From CAZEQJ01 sp964514385 (GTDB taxonomy: Bacteria > Bacteroidota > Bacteroidia > Cytophagales > Cyclobacteriaceae), in the NCBI GenBank assembly GCA_964514385.1, contig CAZEQJ010000005.1:1-64000 (forward strand): DNA of 64,000 nucleotides. Direction: 5' to 3'. Numbering within the stretch: position 1 is the first letter of the stretch; each line of letters begins with the position of its first letter. Shown here in pieces: positions 15,981-27,000 of this stretch. A program made the position numbers and the translations under genes. The notes under the pieces were generated by a model. It saw nothing but the letters and a program-made list of their open reading frames with translations, was not told the origin of the DNA and made no database searches.

Positions 15981-18089
15981 ATGGGCTTTCCGGATACGCC
16001 GATATATCAACTTCCCGGAATAGGCCCTGAACGCGCAAAACTGCTAAGCCAAGAGCTGGATATACATACGTTTGGCGATCTCCTGTATTTCTTCCCCTTC
16101 CGGTATGATGACCGCACCAGGTTTTATTCTACGCTGAATGTCCATCAGCTGCTGTCCACTCAAAAGCAAACTCATAATATCCAACTCAAGCTTACCGTGA
16201 AGGATACGCGGATCATTGGCGCAGGAAGAAAATCAAGGCTGATCATAACCGCTTACGATGCCCATGGGTCACTGGATCTGATATGGTTTCAGGGCATCAA
16301 ATGGATAACCGATCGCATAAAGCCGGGTAATACGTATGTTTTTTTTGGCAAAGCATCAAGGTATGGCCGAAACATCAATATGGCCCATCCGGAATTTGAG
16401 TTATTCACAGAAAATCACGCTAAACAAGCCTACCTGCAGCCGGTATATCCAAGTACTGAAAAGCTCAAAAAGAAATATATTGACAATAAGCTGATCATGA
16501 AATGGATGGCACAGGTCATCCAAACCGGCATCCATCACCTTGAAGAAAATTTACCTGATTACCTTCTGCAGCAACTGAAGCTACCTTCACGTATTGAATC
16601 ATTACGTTTTGTACATTTTCCTGAAAATGAGAAAGAACTACAGCAGGGAATCCGCCGGCTGAAATTTGAAGAGTTGTTTTACCTGCAACTTCAAATTGTG
16701 AAAATGAAGGCGCTGAATGACAAACATCCGGGGCTGATATTAAAAGACACTAAACTGCTGAATGCCTTTTATCATGATGTGCTGCCTTTTCCCTTAACTA
16801 ATGCTCAAAAAAGGGTGATTAAGGAGATTTTTTCTGACCTGAAGTCTGGAATGCAAATGAATAGACTACTACAGGGAGATGTAGGAAGCGGCAAAACAGT
16901 AACTGCCTTTATTGTCATGCTGATTGCTATCTCATCGGGTACACAGGCCGCTTTGATGGCGCCCACAGAAATATTATCCGATCAGCATTACAGAGGGTTA
17001 CAGGAATATGCAAAAAAACTAAATATCCGTATCGCCAAACTAACGGGAAGCACATCAGCCGGTGAACGCAAAATTATCCTTAGCTACCTGAAAAATGGTC
17101 TTATCGATATTGTCATCGGCACCCATGCACTGCTGGAGGACCGTGTTCAGTTCAAAAAGCTGGGTTTGGTAGTAATTGATGAACAACATCGCTTTGGTGT
17201 AGCCCAGCGGGCCCGGTTATGGTCCAAAAACAGGGATGTTTTCCCTCATGTATTGGTCATGACGGCTACTCCTATTCCAAGGACACTGGCCATGACAGTA
17301 TATGGCGATCTGGATATTTCTGTCATTGATGAATTACCGGCAGGGCGAAAACCCATTAAGACAATACACCAGACAGACAGTCATCGTATAAAGATTAATG
17401 GTTTTTTAAGGAAAGAAATCAAGGCAGGAAGGCAGGTGTATATCGTATATCCGCTGATTGAAGAATCAGAGAAGCTTGACCTGAAGCACCTTATGGATGG
17501 ATATGAAAGTGTGCGTCGTGATTTTAAGGAATATCAGGTAAGCATACTACATGGAAAGATGAAGCCTGAGGCCAAAGACTATGAAATGAAAAGATTCCTG
17601 GAAGGTGAAACACAGATTATGGTGGCCACCACAGTAATTGAAGTTGGCGTAAATGTACCTAATGCTACTGTCATGGTCATTGAAAACGCAGAACGGTTTG
17701 GTCTGGCTCAGTTGCACCAGCTGCGCGGCCGGGTGGGACGCGGCGGAGATCAATCGTATTGTATTTTAGTGTCTGATGTTAAACTGACAGAAGTTGGCAA
17801 AGAGCGATTAAAAACTATGGTTGCCACTAATGATGGGTTTGAAATTGCGGAGAAAGATTTAAAACTACGAGGGCCGGGCGATATTACCGGTACCCAGCAA
17901 AGCGGTGCTGTAATTTTTAAGATGGCCAACCTGACGAGGGATCAGGATATTCTTACAACTGCCCGTACTATTGCAAAAGATATTATTAAGGATGATCCTG
18001 ACCTCGAGGATGTAAAAAACCATATCCTGAAAATATATCTTGAGCGCTTTCAAAAAGATATGCCTATTGCTTTTAAAGAAGTGAGCTAG
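15981..18089 (+). CDS. recG: ATP-dependent DNA helicase RecG
   Basis: A 702-residue protein. It remodels stalled replication forks and branch-migrates Holliday junctions. The N-terminal wedge/OB domain starts with LPGIGPERAKLLSQEL. Then come superfamily 2 helicase motifs: Walker A GDVGSGKT, motif II DEQHRFGV, motif III MTATPIPRTLAM, motif VI QLRGRVGRGG and the RecG-type TGTQQSG near the end. The ATG lies directly after the gldD stop. A hairpin with a T-run overlaps its stop codon and ends this block. Confidence 0.98.
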   Translation: MGFPDTPIYQLPGIGPERAKLLSQELDIHTFGDLLYFFPFRYDDRTRFYSTLNVHQLLSTQKQTHNIQLKLTVKDTRIIGAGRKSRLIITAYDAHGSLDLIWFQGIKWITDRIKPGNTYVFFGKASRYGRNINMAHPEFELFTENHAKQAYLQPVYPSTEKLKKKYIDNKLIMKWMAQVIQTGIHHLEENLPDYLLQQLKLPSRIESLRFVHFPENEKELQQGIRRLKFEELFYLQLQIVKMKALNDKHPGLILKDTKLLNAFYHDVLPFPLTNAQKRVIKEIFSDLKSGMQMNRLLQGDVGSGKTVTAFIVMLIAISSGTQAALMAPTEILSDQHYRGLQEYAKKLNIRIAKLTGSTSAGERKIILSYLKNGLIDIVIGTHALLEDRVQFKKLGLVVIDEQHRFGVAQRARLWSKNRDVFPHVLVMTATPIPRTLAMTVYGDLDISVIDELPAGRKPIKTIHQTDSHRIKINGFLRKEIKAGRQVYIVYPLIEESEKLDLKHLMDGYESVRRDFKEYQVSILHGKMKPEAKDYEMKRFLEGETQIMVATTVIEVGVNVPNATVMVIENAERFGLAQLHQLRGRVGRGGDQSYCILVSDVKLTEVGKERLKTMVATNDGFEIAEKDLKLRGPGDITGTQQSGAVIFKMANLTRDQDILTTARTIAKDIIKDDPDLEDVKNHILKIYLERFQKDMPIAFKEVS

Positions 18090-18124
18090 TTACCTCATGA
18101 TAACCAGCTCACTTTTATTTTATT
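18081..18124 (+). terminator. Hairpin terminator after recG
   Basis: GTGAGCT (18081-18087) pairs with AGCTCAC (18106-18112), with an inner GTTA/TAAC pairing across the loop. It is followed by the T-rich run TTTTATTTTATT. The left arm contains the end of the recG stop region. On the opposite strand the hairpin also lies just beyond the secreted-protein gene, so it may act in both directions, but the T-run there is poor. Confidence 0.8.
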
Positions 18125-18674
18125 TATTTAACTGAATACCGTCACAGAATACATAAAAGTTAAGGTTATCTGACTTTATGTTGCTGACATCATATTTTAC
18201 CATAAAATCTTTGGGGTGTGATATTCTGTCTTCAAACACAAGCTCACCGTTTTGATCCTGAATGAAAACACTGACGGTTTTGCCCTTTGCACCGTAAACT
18301 GCGACCTTATACTTATTTTGATCAACCAGATCGTGCTCTACAAACGCATTTATCTCATCTCTGGTGACAACAACCTCCCGGTATTCGTTTACTCCATCGC
18401 TGATCCTGAATGTATACTCGGCTCTGGGCAACTGCGATAGGTCAAAAGGTTTGTTGAATTTCGACTTGGTCACGTAGCCGTCGTATAAAGCCGTGCCATC
18501 AGTGGCCAGTATTTCTATATGCACCGGCCTTTTTTCAAGACCGTTATAAATCACATTGTAAGACGATCCTTTGCCGATAACAGCAATCTGTCTTGCAATT
18601 GAATCTTCAGCTGAATTTGCATTTACTCCAGCAACAGCTAGCGTAAACAACATAAATAGAATGGTTTTGCTCAT
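18120..18674 (-). CDS. Secreted two-module beta-sandwich protein, unknown function
   Basis: 184 residues from the ATG at 18674, which gives a proper signal peptide (MSKTILFMLFTLAVAGVNANS); longer in-frame starts are disfavoured. The mature protein holds two similar halves, SSYNVIYNGLEKRPVHIEIL and KYKVAVYGAKGKTVSVFIQD, each ending near a G-I/V-x segment. They look like two Ig-like sandwiches of the type seen in DUF3244-like Bacteroidota exported proteins. I do not recognise a specific family, and there is no catalytic motif. Upstream lies a 266-base region that contains the clpP terminator and AT-rich sequence but no clear promoter match. Confidence 0.7.
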   Translation of the reverse strand: MSKTILFMLFTLAVAGVNANSAEDSIARQIAVIGKGSSYNVIYNGLEKRPVHIEILATDGTALYDGYVTKSKFNKPFDLSQLPRAEYTFRISDGVNEYREVVVTRDEINAFVEHDLVDQNKYKVAVYGAKGKTVSVFIQDQNGELVFEDRISHPKDFMVKYDVSNIKSDNLNFYVFCDGIQLNK

Positions 18675-18888
18675 GTTATTCCTTGTTTGGGTTAAGAACA
18701 ATGAAATAACGATATTCATAACGAAATGATTTATTCGTGAGATTAATCCCATCATAATTAATAATTCATTATGACATTTTAACAAAATATTCGATTCTAT
18801 TATAAATTAATTCATTTTAATTTTTCAGGTTATGATACATTATGAAACAATGAAAGGTCCATGGCGAGAGAGTTAACAATTATTTAAC

Positions 18889-18913
18889 AAAAAAAGCAGA
18901 GGGTGTCCTCTGC
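18889..18913 (-). terminator. Rho-independent terminator of the large minus-strand operon
   Basis: Read on the minus strand, GCAGAGG pairs perfectly with CCTCTGC across a four-base loop and is followed by seven T residues (A 18889-18895 on the plus strand). It stands 28 bases after the clpP stop and probably closes the whole co-directional gene run from 41.9 kb. Confidence 0.88.
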
Positions 18914-18940
18914 TTTAGGTTCATATTCTGCCTGGATTAT

Positions 18941-19525
18941 TTATAAGGTATCGGCTAATTTATCTACGATTCTATAATCTATAGCTTCCTGCGCATTCAT
19001 CCAGTAGTCCCTGTCAAAATCACTCATGATCTTTTCGAAGGTTTGTCCGCAGTTTTCAGCCAGAATTTTGGCTCCCATTTCCTTCGTTTTATTGATCTCA
19101 CGGGCATGTATCTCAAGATCACTTACCTGACCCTGAATTGTACCGCCAATACTTGGTTGGTGTATCATTACCCTACCGCTTGGCCATATCTCCCTCTTAC
19201 CTTTTTCTCCGGCACTTAACAAGATAGAACCCATGGAAGCAGCAAGTCCCATACAAATCGTCGTAACCGGCGAAGATATTAGCTTCATGGTATCATATAT
19301 CACCATGCCCGATGTAACTACACCACCCGGGCTGTTGATGTAAAATTTAATCTCTTCTCCGGGCTTCTCTGCCTCAAGAAATAATAGCCGGTTCACAATA
19401 TATTGTGCCGATTCATCATCTACAGGGCCCCATAGAAAAATTTTCCGCTGTTCGAGAAATTTTTTATCGAACCGCATACCCTGTGATAGTTCTTTTAATA
19501 TGTCATTATCTTCCTGTCCGCTCAT
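18941..19525 (-). CDS. clpP: ClpP-type serine protease
   Basis: 194 residues. The fold and catalytic triad of ClpP are visible: Ser97 in GLAASMGSIL, His122 in MIHQPSIGG, Asp in the DRDYWM segment (171-173), and the substrate-binding FYINSPGGVVTSG. ClpP forms a barrel that degrades unfolded proteins fed by an AAA+ partner (ClpX or ClpA/C). There is no clpX or tig beside it, as there usually is for the housekeeping copy, so it may be a paralogue. It follows the GT39 gene by 43 bases and is closed by a strong terminator. Whether it belongs functionally to the surface-protein operon or is only co-transcribed is unclear. Confidence 0.92.
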   Translation of the reverse strand: MSGQEDNDILKELSQGMRFDKKFLEQRKIFLWGPVDDESAQYIVNRLLFLEAEKPGEEIKFYINSPGGVVTSGMVIYDTMKLISSPVTTICMGLAASMGSILLSAGEKGKREIWPSGRVMIHQPSIGGTIQGQVSDLEIHAREINKTKEMGAKILAENCGQTFEKIMSDFDRDYWMNAQEAIDYRIVDKLADTL

Positions 19526-19568
19526 TAGTTTAATTTTTTCAATATTTACGATAATCTGAGATTTAGGA

Positions 19569-21077
19569 TTAAGGTTTAAATTTCAGCAGGTAAGTATCGG
19601 GATTTTTAATGTGGCTTACAACTTCAAACTTATCCGGATTTTTCTGAATAGCGGGATACAGGTATAATACAGTTGAGCTATACCCGAGCTGTTCCAGCAC
19701 CACATAGTCCACCTGCCGTTCTGCCAGGTTGTTTATCAATTCCTTATCATCTTCTGTATACTGATACCGGGTTGTATACGACTTGCTGTACAGATAAAAT
19801 AATGCAGGCTTTCTGCAGGATACCACAGCATCAGGATCATTGGTCCTGATATATTTCGCCAGGGCAAAGTAATTTTTATAACTCGGCGCATAGTCCTGTT
19901 TCCCTTCCTCGCGAAGTTGATCGATAACAGGGCGATAAAAAATAAGCAGGATAAAAAGGAGAGGTAATGGTATACCCTTTTTTATGGTCTGCTCTCCCAG
20001 TTGAGTAAATAGTTGCCATACCCCGAATACAAAAAGAAACAGAAGCACAGGCACTGTCGGAAGTAAAAAGCGTATCCCTATCCACACATCGGGCCATATC
20101 AGAAGTATACCCATGGTAGCAATAATATAAAATGTGAGGAAAAGACCGGTTCGACCCAGGCTGTAAAGGCTGTAAATACCAATGATCACCAAAAGAAAAC
20201 CCCAAAACCACATAGTGAAATTTGTTTCCTGGTAGTTTTCACTAAAAAAAGGAAACATACTGTCCGGAATCTCATTGGTGATATAGCGTTTGAGATTGGT
20301 CCCGATCCTGCCAAAAAGCTGACCCAGAGAAACATCTCCCAGCTCAGGCCGATAAGGATTTACCATTTTCAGATTTTTAAGGTAAGAGCTTCCCCCAAGA
20401 GATGCGGATCGGATCTGCCAGGGCAATAACAGCAGGATAGTGCCAATAAAATAGGCTGCGGCATATAGCCATTTTCTCGAGAAAAGCATGAAGGCAACTA
20501 TCGCCACAAAAAGAGCAACCCCTGTTGTGCGAATATAAATCAAACCAACCAGCGTAAATAGAACACCATAAAAGAATGGGTTTTTAAGAAAGCTTTTATC
20601 GTGATCCGTGCGGAGGAAAAGGTAAATGCACAATAACATGAAAAACATGTATGGCACCTCGCTCATCATGATAAAACCATATCGTAGGAGGTGTGTATTC
20701 AGCATAGTGAATATTACTGTCAGCAGCGTGCCCCAGTAATTATTCTCAAAAAATCTTCTGGCAATAAAAAAAATAAGGATAATCGACCCGAGAAGAAAGC
20801 CTCCATTTACCGCCTTAATGAAGGTGATTGAATCTGAAATGTGCAGAAAAACAGACATGATGGCCGGGTATCCGGGAGGGAAATGGTTGTAGGGTGTCCC
20901 GCTTACCGACATGGGTAACATATACCCTTTTCCATCTGCGAGCGCATTGCCAAGTGCATAATAATAGGCATTGTCACCACCAAGGTCTACTTTATTGTCA
21001 AATACGTACGTATAAATCAACACAAAGACGACAGGCAAAGCGATCAATGTGATGACTTCTTTGGTTTTGAGTTTCAT
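19569..21077 (-). CDS. GT39/ArnT-like polytopic membrane glycosyltransferase
   Basis: A 502-residue protein with about ten or more transmembrane helices. The first periplasmic loop has the GT-C fingerprint GGDNAYYYALGNALADGKGY, whose acidic residue is expected to be catalytic, and then NHFPPGYP. A soluble C-terminal part (about 400-500) follows the last helix. Such enzymes use polyprenyl-phosphate sugars and glycosylate lipids or proteins on the periplasmic side (PMT/ArnT family). Its ATG overlaps the stop of the giant T9SS gene by one base (TAATG), so it is translationally coupled to it. This suggests, but does not prove, that the giant protein is its substrate. Confidence 0.85.
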   Translation of the reverse strand: MKLKTKEVITLIALPVVFVLIYTYVFDNKVDLGGDNAYYYALGNALADGKGYMLPMSVSGTPYNHFPPGYPAIMSVFLHISDSITFIKAVNGGFLLGSIILIFFIARRFFENNYWGTLLTVIFTMLNTHLLRYGFIMMSEVPYMFFMLLCIYLFLRTDHDKSFLKNPFFYGVLFTLVGLIYIRTTGVALFVAIVAFMLFSRKWLYAAAYFIGTILLLLPWQIRSASLGGSSYLKNLKMVNPYRPELGDVSLGQLFGRIGTNLKRYITNEIPDSMFPFFSENYQETNFTMWFWGFLLVIIGIYSLYSLGRTGLFLTFYIIATMGILLIWPDVWIGIRFLLPTVPVLLFLFVFGVWQLFTQLGEQTIKKGIPLPLLFILLIFYRPVIDQLREEGKQDYAPSYKNYFALAKYIRTNDPDAVVSCRKPALFYLYSKSYTTRYQYTEDDKELINNLAERQVDYVVLEQLGYSSTVLYLYPAIQKNPDKFEVVSHIKNPDTYLLKFKP

Positions 21078-24000
21078 TATCTGACTACCGAAAATTTATA
21101 TACACCAGAGGAAAGGCCATCTTGTTGCAACTGAATAAAGTAAATGCCGGATGGAATATCTGAAAGATCCACCTGTATACCTAGCGCACCTGCCTCCGTT
21201 TGACCCTCATCGAGAATCAGACCCACCTGATCAAAAATAACCCATTGTGTCGTTTTACTTAGCCTGCCCGGTGTTTGCAGCGTCAACATATCCCGGGCCG
21301 GATTTGGATACAGCCTGATGCTGGCAAAGTCACTGGCATTGCCTACCGGATTCTCAATTACGTTGTCAAACGGCCTTCTGGCAGATTGGTATACTTCCTT
21401 TGTATTAAAGTTCTGTACCATGGCTACCGTGGCACTAAGTTTCTCTACATTCTCCGGTATCCAGGTAAATGTAGTATCAAAGCTATCTCCAATTTCCCAG
21501 TCATTAGGTAAAGGGATACCTACAGGGGAGGGTAGCATTTTTCTTACAACTCCATCTACAAGTAGCGTTTCAGTATCGGTCTGATACATAACGCTATCTT
21601 CTGTTATCGCTGTTTGCAGCACGACCCGGTCATTGTTTATCCGTGCATTCTCCAGTGCTGTAACTGAGACATTCACGGTAACCTCGTCGATGGATTGTGC
21701 ATCATAACTGATCTCGATGTCAAACGGAGACAACTCCAGTATTCGGCGGCTCCAAAGGTTGGTGTAAAAATCCTGATTATTCACTGCTGTGGTAGATGTG
21801 TTGCCATCGATAACGATGGATGGAAGTGATGATATACCATAAAAATAGGCCCGGGTATTCTCCTGTACGGACGATCCACGCGTATTTATTGACTTCTGGA
21901 AGTCTGTATTATAATGCAGCGTTATCAATTCATCTGCGTTACTGCTGAAATTAGCGCTTCTGATAGCTTCAATAGTTTCTACAGAACTGGTAAATCCGCT
22001 TTCGGAAAGATTGCCAAAATTCTCCACTACTGCAGTTCTGTTTCGTTCGATAATCCTGAAGTTATCAAGGGCAAAGCCTTCATTTTCTGTACCATCGTTA
22101 GAGGTAAGTAAAAAGCGGAATCTTACCTGACGCTCTCCTGCAAATTCGTCCAGATTATACCGGGTGTCCTGATAATCAGTATTAATATCTGACCATGCCA
22201 ATAAGGAAGGGTTCTGCACTAGAACAGTATTCATGCTGTTCACAGTACCGGTATACCAGTTTTTGGCACGGTCGGCCTTGTCGAGTGTTACCCACATAAA
22301 ATCATTTGTCGATGCCTGCACTGCCACGCCATCTGATCCGGGTTGCAGATTTTGCAGTTGATCAAAGATCAGTACAGGTCGTATAGTCTGAGAAAAGTCG
22401 AAAACCGGGGAGTTTAGTGCGCTTACCTCATTGGTAAAATATTTGCCGTTGTTGAGCTGCGTGATCCAGGCACGATCTCCATCTGAGGCGGCACTAATTA
22501 CATCCGAACTGCCTCTTACTACAGGTTCTGCTGCTGTCCATGATGCTGAATCGACTTCAAACCTCAACATTCCGGGAAACCTTCCTTCCGGAATCCATCC
22601 TTCCTCACCTGCTTCAAAACTGGTCTGATAAGGATCCCCAAGACCGATATAAGGTAATTTGTAAACTGTTCTAATAAGAGAGTCAACGCAGAAATCCTTG
22701 GTTATTAATACAAGCTTTACATCGTGCCTGCCAGGGACACTATTTAAATCCTGTGGTGCGGGCAAATCAAAATTGAATCCGTCAACTACCTCATTCACTA
22801 AGGAGTAAGTATTTGTTCCAATAGTCCATTGTGCAATGGCTATATCGTCCCTGTCTAATACGGTATTTCCAATGAGTACACCGGGGCGGTCCAACGCACT
22901 TCCGGCTAGCGCAAAGCTTGGCTCCGGAGCTGCTCCGAAATCAATATTTTCATTTACCACTGTCGGGCATTGCTCTCCGGTTTCTGATTCATACGTAACC
23001 GTGAGCGAGATATTGCGGTTTCCTGAAGGGAGCTTCTGCTCTATGCTTTCCTGATCAAACTCAAGGCCTGAACCTAGTATCCAGTTATACGATACAGAAG
23101 AACTGCTAAATAAAGGTAGGTTAAGGTCATCGAGAAAAGTACCTTGAAAATCAGGCGCAAAGGATATGGTATCAAGTGAGCAGGTACTTGATATATCGAG
23201 GGCGAATTCCGGAACAGGATTTATCCTGACCACCAAAGTATCGGTATTTTTACATTCATTGTCATCTTCTTCTTCCAGAATCAGCCGGTGAAGACCGGGT
23301 ACAGCAAGTTCGGGGAAAAACCGGTTCCCAATTAACGCAGTTTCCGGGGTCCCGGCGTTGAAGGAAAAGTCAATAAAATAGTCTATACCTTCACCAGGTG
23401 ATCCTAAAGGAAAGTCATCTGCTGTATTACAATATTCTCCATCCTCTATGGTGAACTGTGGGTCAGGCAATCCATTGATGACAAATGATTCAATTACTCT
23501 CGTTTCACACCCTACTGCGTTTTGTGTAAATTCGATTTCATACTCGCCAACTCCCAGACTGTCAATGCGAAAGAAATTAGCTGAGAGCACTGAATCAACC
23601 GTAACACCATTTTCCCGCTCTCCTCTCAAAAATAATGTAACATCAGGCGATAAGAGGTTTACTGATCCGGAAGTGGAGCTAAAACCATATAAGTCAAGGG
23701 TATCAGGACCTATACAATATCCCAGTTGACTGAAGCCACCATCATCATTATTATGGTTATCACCTATAAAGAGCTCAGGAACGTCCTGGAAGACGACAGT
23801 ATCGGAAGAAAAGCTTCCAACACATCCCCGGAAATATTCCCGTGCATAGTAAACTATCTCTCTGAACTGATTACTGTTCCTGATAGGAGTGAAAAGTATT
23901 TCGGATCGATCAGCCAGGTCATACCCCTCCTCATCAAATAGCAGGGTGCTGGCGATAAAGTTTTGATTGGTAGACCACTCTACACTGTCATAAGAAAGAT

Positions 24001-27000
24001 TTGTGCTCAACTGAATAATGGTATCTGAAGTCTGGAGGTTCTGATCAAAACATATAGGGGCTACGCCCGTGATCTGAGGTGCCTCCGGTAACCTGTAATA
24101 GATTACATTTATCTGTCGTGGTGAACTTTCACATCCTGCAATAGTCTGCGTAGCAAAATAAGTAAATGTGGTATCGCGGAAACGTGAATAATTTTCAGGC
24201 TCATCTGCGGTAAACACACCATTAGAGAAAAATGTAGTATTCCCGGGATTGAGGTCCGCTGAATTATAAACAGTGATTGCCCCTCCAACGTCCCCCGAAA
24301 CATTAATTACAGGAGCCTCCGCATCAAAACATGTAGGAGACGGATCTGCAGCAAAGGGCAGTGCAGGCTCCAGGTTGATATCAAAATTACGCTCTACCTT
24401 TGAAATACATTGTCCTTGAACATATAGCAATGTCAGTTCCTGCGTTTCAACACCCAGCTCCTGGGGTGAGAATTTACGGCGTGACTGAAGAACATTGTTA
24501 ATAAATAGCTGGCCTTCGTTGGATGTGCCATTTATCAGGTTATCATCTGCAAAGGCAAAAATACTGATAGAGTCTGCATCCAGACAGTACGATCCGTCAA
24601 ATTCAGCCTCCGGGTCCAGCGGATCCTGACCAAGAGATAGCTCAGCAATACGCAGATATTCAATTTCTTTAGAACTAATATTACTGAAACAGCCATTGAT
24701 TCTTTGTCTGACATAGCGGGTAATGGTTCGTGCAATGTTATCCTGATTATTAATAAGCAGACTTAATGTATCATCATCGAGTACATTGGAAGAAAATGTT
24801 GGACTCGAAGACCAGGAAACGTCCCCTTCTGCATTGGAGGCAATAAGTTCGCGTGTATAAATATCTGCAGAATCCGGATTGTGGCATATCGTATCCACTG
24901 ACGCTATAGTCAGAAGATCAGGCTTTTTAAAGAATCTGAACGGAATAGCAAGCGCAGGACCTTCGCATCCGGCACCACCACCCACTGCCAGATTCGTCCG
25001 TTGTGTTGCATAATATACGAGGGAGGAATCCTGACTCTTATTCACCGGCGCATCTTCTCCTGTAGTAAAGACATTAAATGTACTACCCGGAACGAATGGG
25101 TCTTTTATGCTTGTAAGTCCGGCATTATAGTAGATCTGCACATTTGACCCCGGTACCGAGATGGATATATTTTCATCGTCTACATTACAGGCTGTGCTGT
25201 CGTAGCTGGATAGTGACGGCGCAGAGGGGCGTGCAAATACATTTACAGACAATGAAAACGGATTACCCGGACAGTCAAACCTTGACTGGCGCACGAGAAA
25301 CTGATAGGTCGTATCCAGTGTATTGAGTATGCCCATTTCTGATGGAGTGGGGTTATTTGGATTGGCTATGACATTTACACGATTTGCCAGGGTAGTATCA
25401 GTACCGATAAACCACTCAAATTCAATGGAGGCCGGGTCAACATTTTCATTAAGCGTTGCAGTAAGTGGATCGATATCATCTCCGACACAGTAAATAAAGC
25501 TTTCTACATCCACCGGAAGTGCAGGTCGCCTGTATACCTGATTGATTATTGGCTCAAAATCACTCTGGCAACCGTCAAATCCTGTAAAGCGATTGGTTGT
25601 TTGTGTGGCATAATAAATGATCGTCCGGTCCGGATCATTAATACCGGAGATAAGTGTATTATCTGATGGTAAAAACTGATTCCCCGCTGTCACAAAGGTA
25701 AAGCTGCTGTTGTACCATTCAATATTTTCACCTGCTACGGTAATGGTGTCCAATTCCTGACCACTGCAATACAATAACGAGTCGGATGCAAATACGGGAT
25801 TGGAAGGCTTGGCAAAAGTCGTCAGGTTTATGCTATCAGGTACGCTTTCGCAACCGGCTGCAGAGGTTTGTGTCACGAAGAAATACTGATTTCCGGGTGT
25901 TTGATTAATTGTAGGATCGTAGGCTGCTGATGGATTAAAGGTTGCACCTGTACCAATGCTGGCAGACAGATTATTGCTGTCATACCAACGATACGTTAAA
26001 CCTGCCTGTGACTGGGCCTGCAGATCAGGTACAGCAAGAAACTGACAATAATAAGCACTATCAGCAGAGATAACTGCATCAGCCGGCCTGGGATTGATGG
26101 TATAAGAGACCTCACGTATAGCTCCCTCGCACCCTCTTTCTGTCTGGGTTACATAAAACCGGGTAGTGCCGGAAAATGTGCTGTCTATTGCCAGTTCGGA
26201 AAATGAGATCGGATTGAGGCTATCAGCCAGGCCGGTAATTTCTCCGCTTAAGTCTGGATTAGCATACCACCGTACTGAACTGTCCCCGTCCGTGATTTGA
26301 AAGGATGTAAGATCAAGAAACTGGCAGGTTTCGATATCAGCATCAGCAAAGGTTGGAGCCAGCGGTGTCGGATTTATCGTAACAAACACCTGCTCTGAAG
26401 GGCCCTCGCAACCACTTGCATGCACTTGTGTAACATAATAGTCGAAGAAGAAAGGAACCTGCGTGGGGTTAGTATTAGAAAGACCGGTATTGAAAGGAGT
26501 GCTGTTATTGCTGGTGCCAAGAACAGGTTCAGCAAGATTAAACAACGGGTCCTGCTCATACCAGTTGAATGAAGCATTCAAACTATCGGAGGTAGCAAGC
26601 AGGGGATCTATAGCGCCAACACCATTACAATATGGGTCGGGATCTGCAGCGACGGGCAAACCCGGTGTCGGGTTGATGATCAGACGTACAGAATCAATGG
26701 GTGAAGGGCATCCCTCAGCTAATGTCGGTGTACCCTCATAAAGATACTTGACTACATAAAAGGTGGTGTCGAGCCGAACAGATTCATCAGGCAGATCATT
26801 CGATATGTCGGGATCAAAGTTATTACCTGGTTCTGAAGGAGTTGGATTATTTATTGAATTTAATTTTCCGCTGTTAAAGTCCAGCTGTGATACATACCAC
26901 CTGTATGTTGCTCCGGCCTCACCAGTAAACGTGAAGTTTTCGATGGGGGTACTGTTGAGGGAATTGTTGTCGCAATAGGGTGCCGGATCAGAAACAGGTG

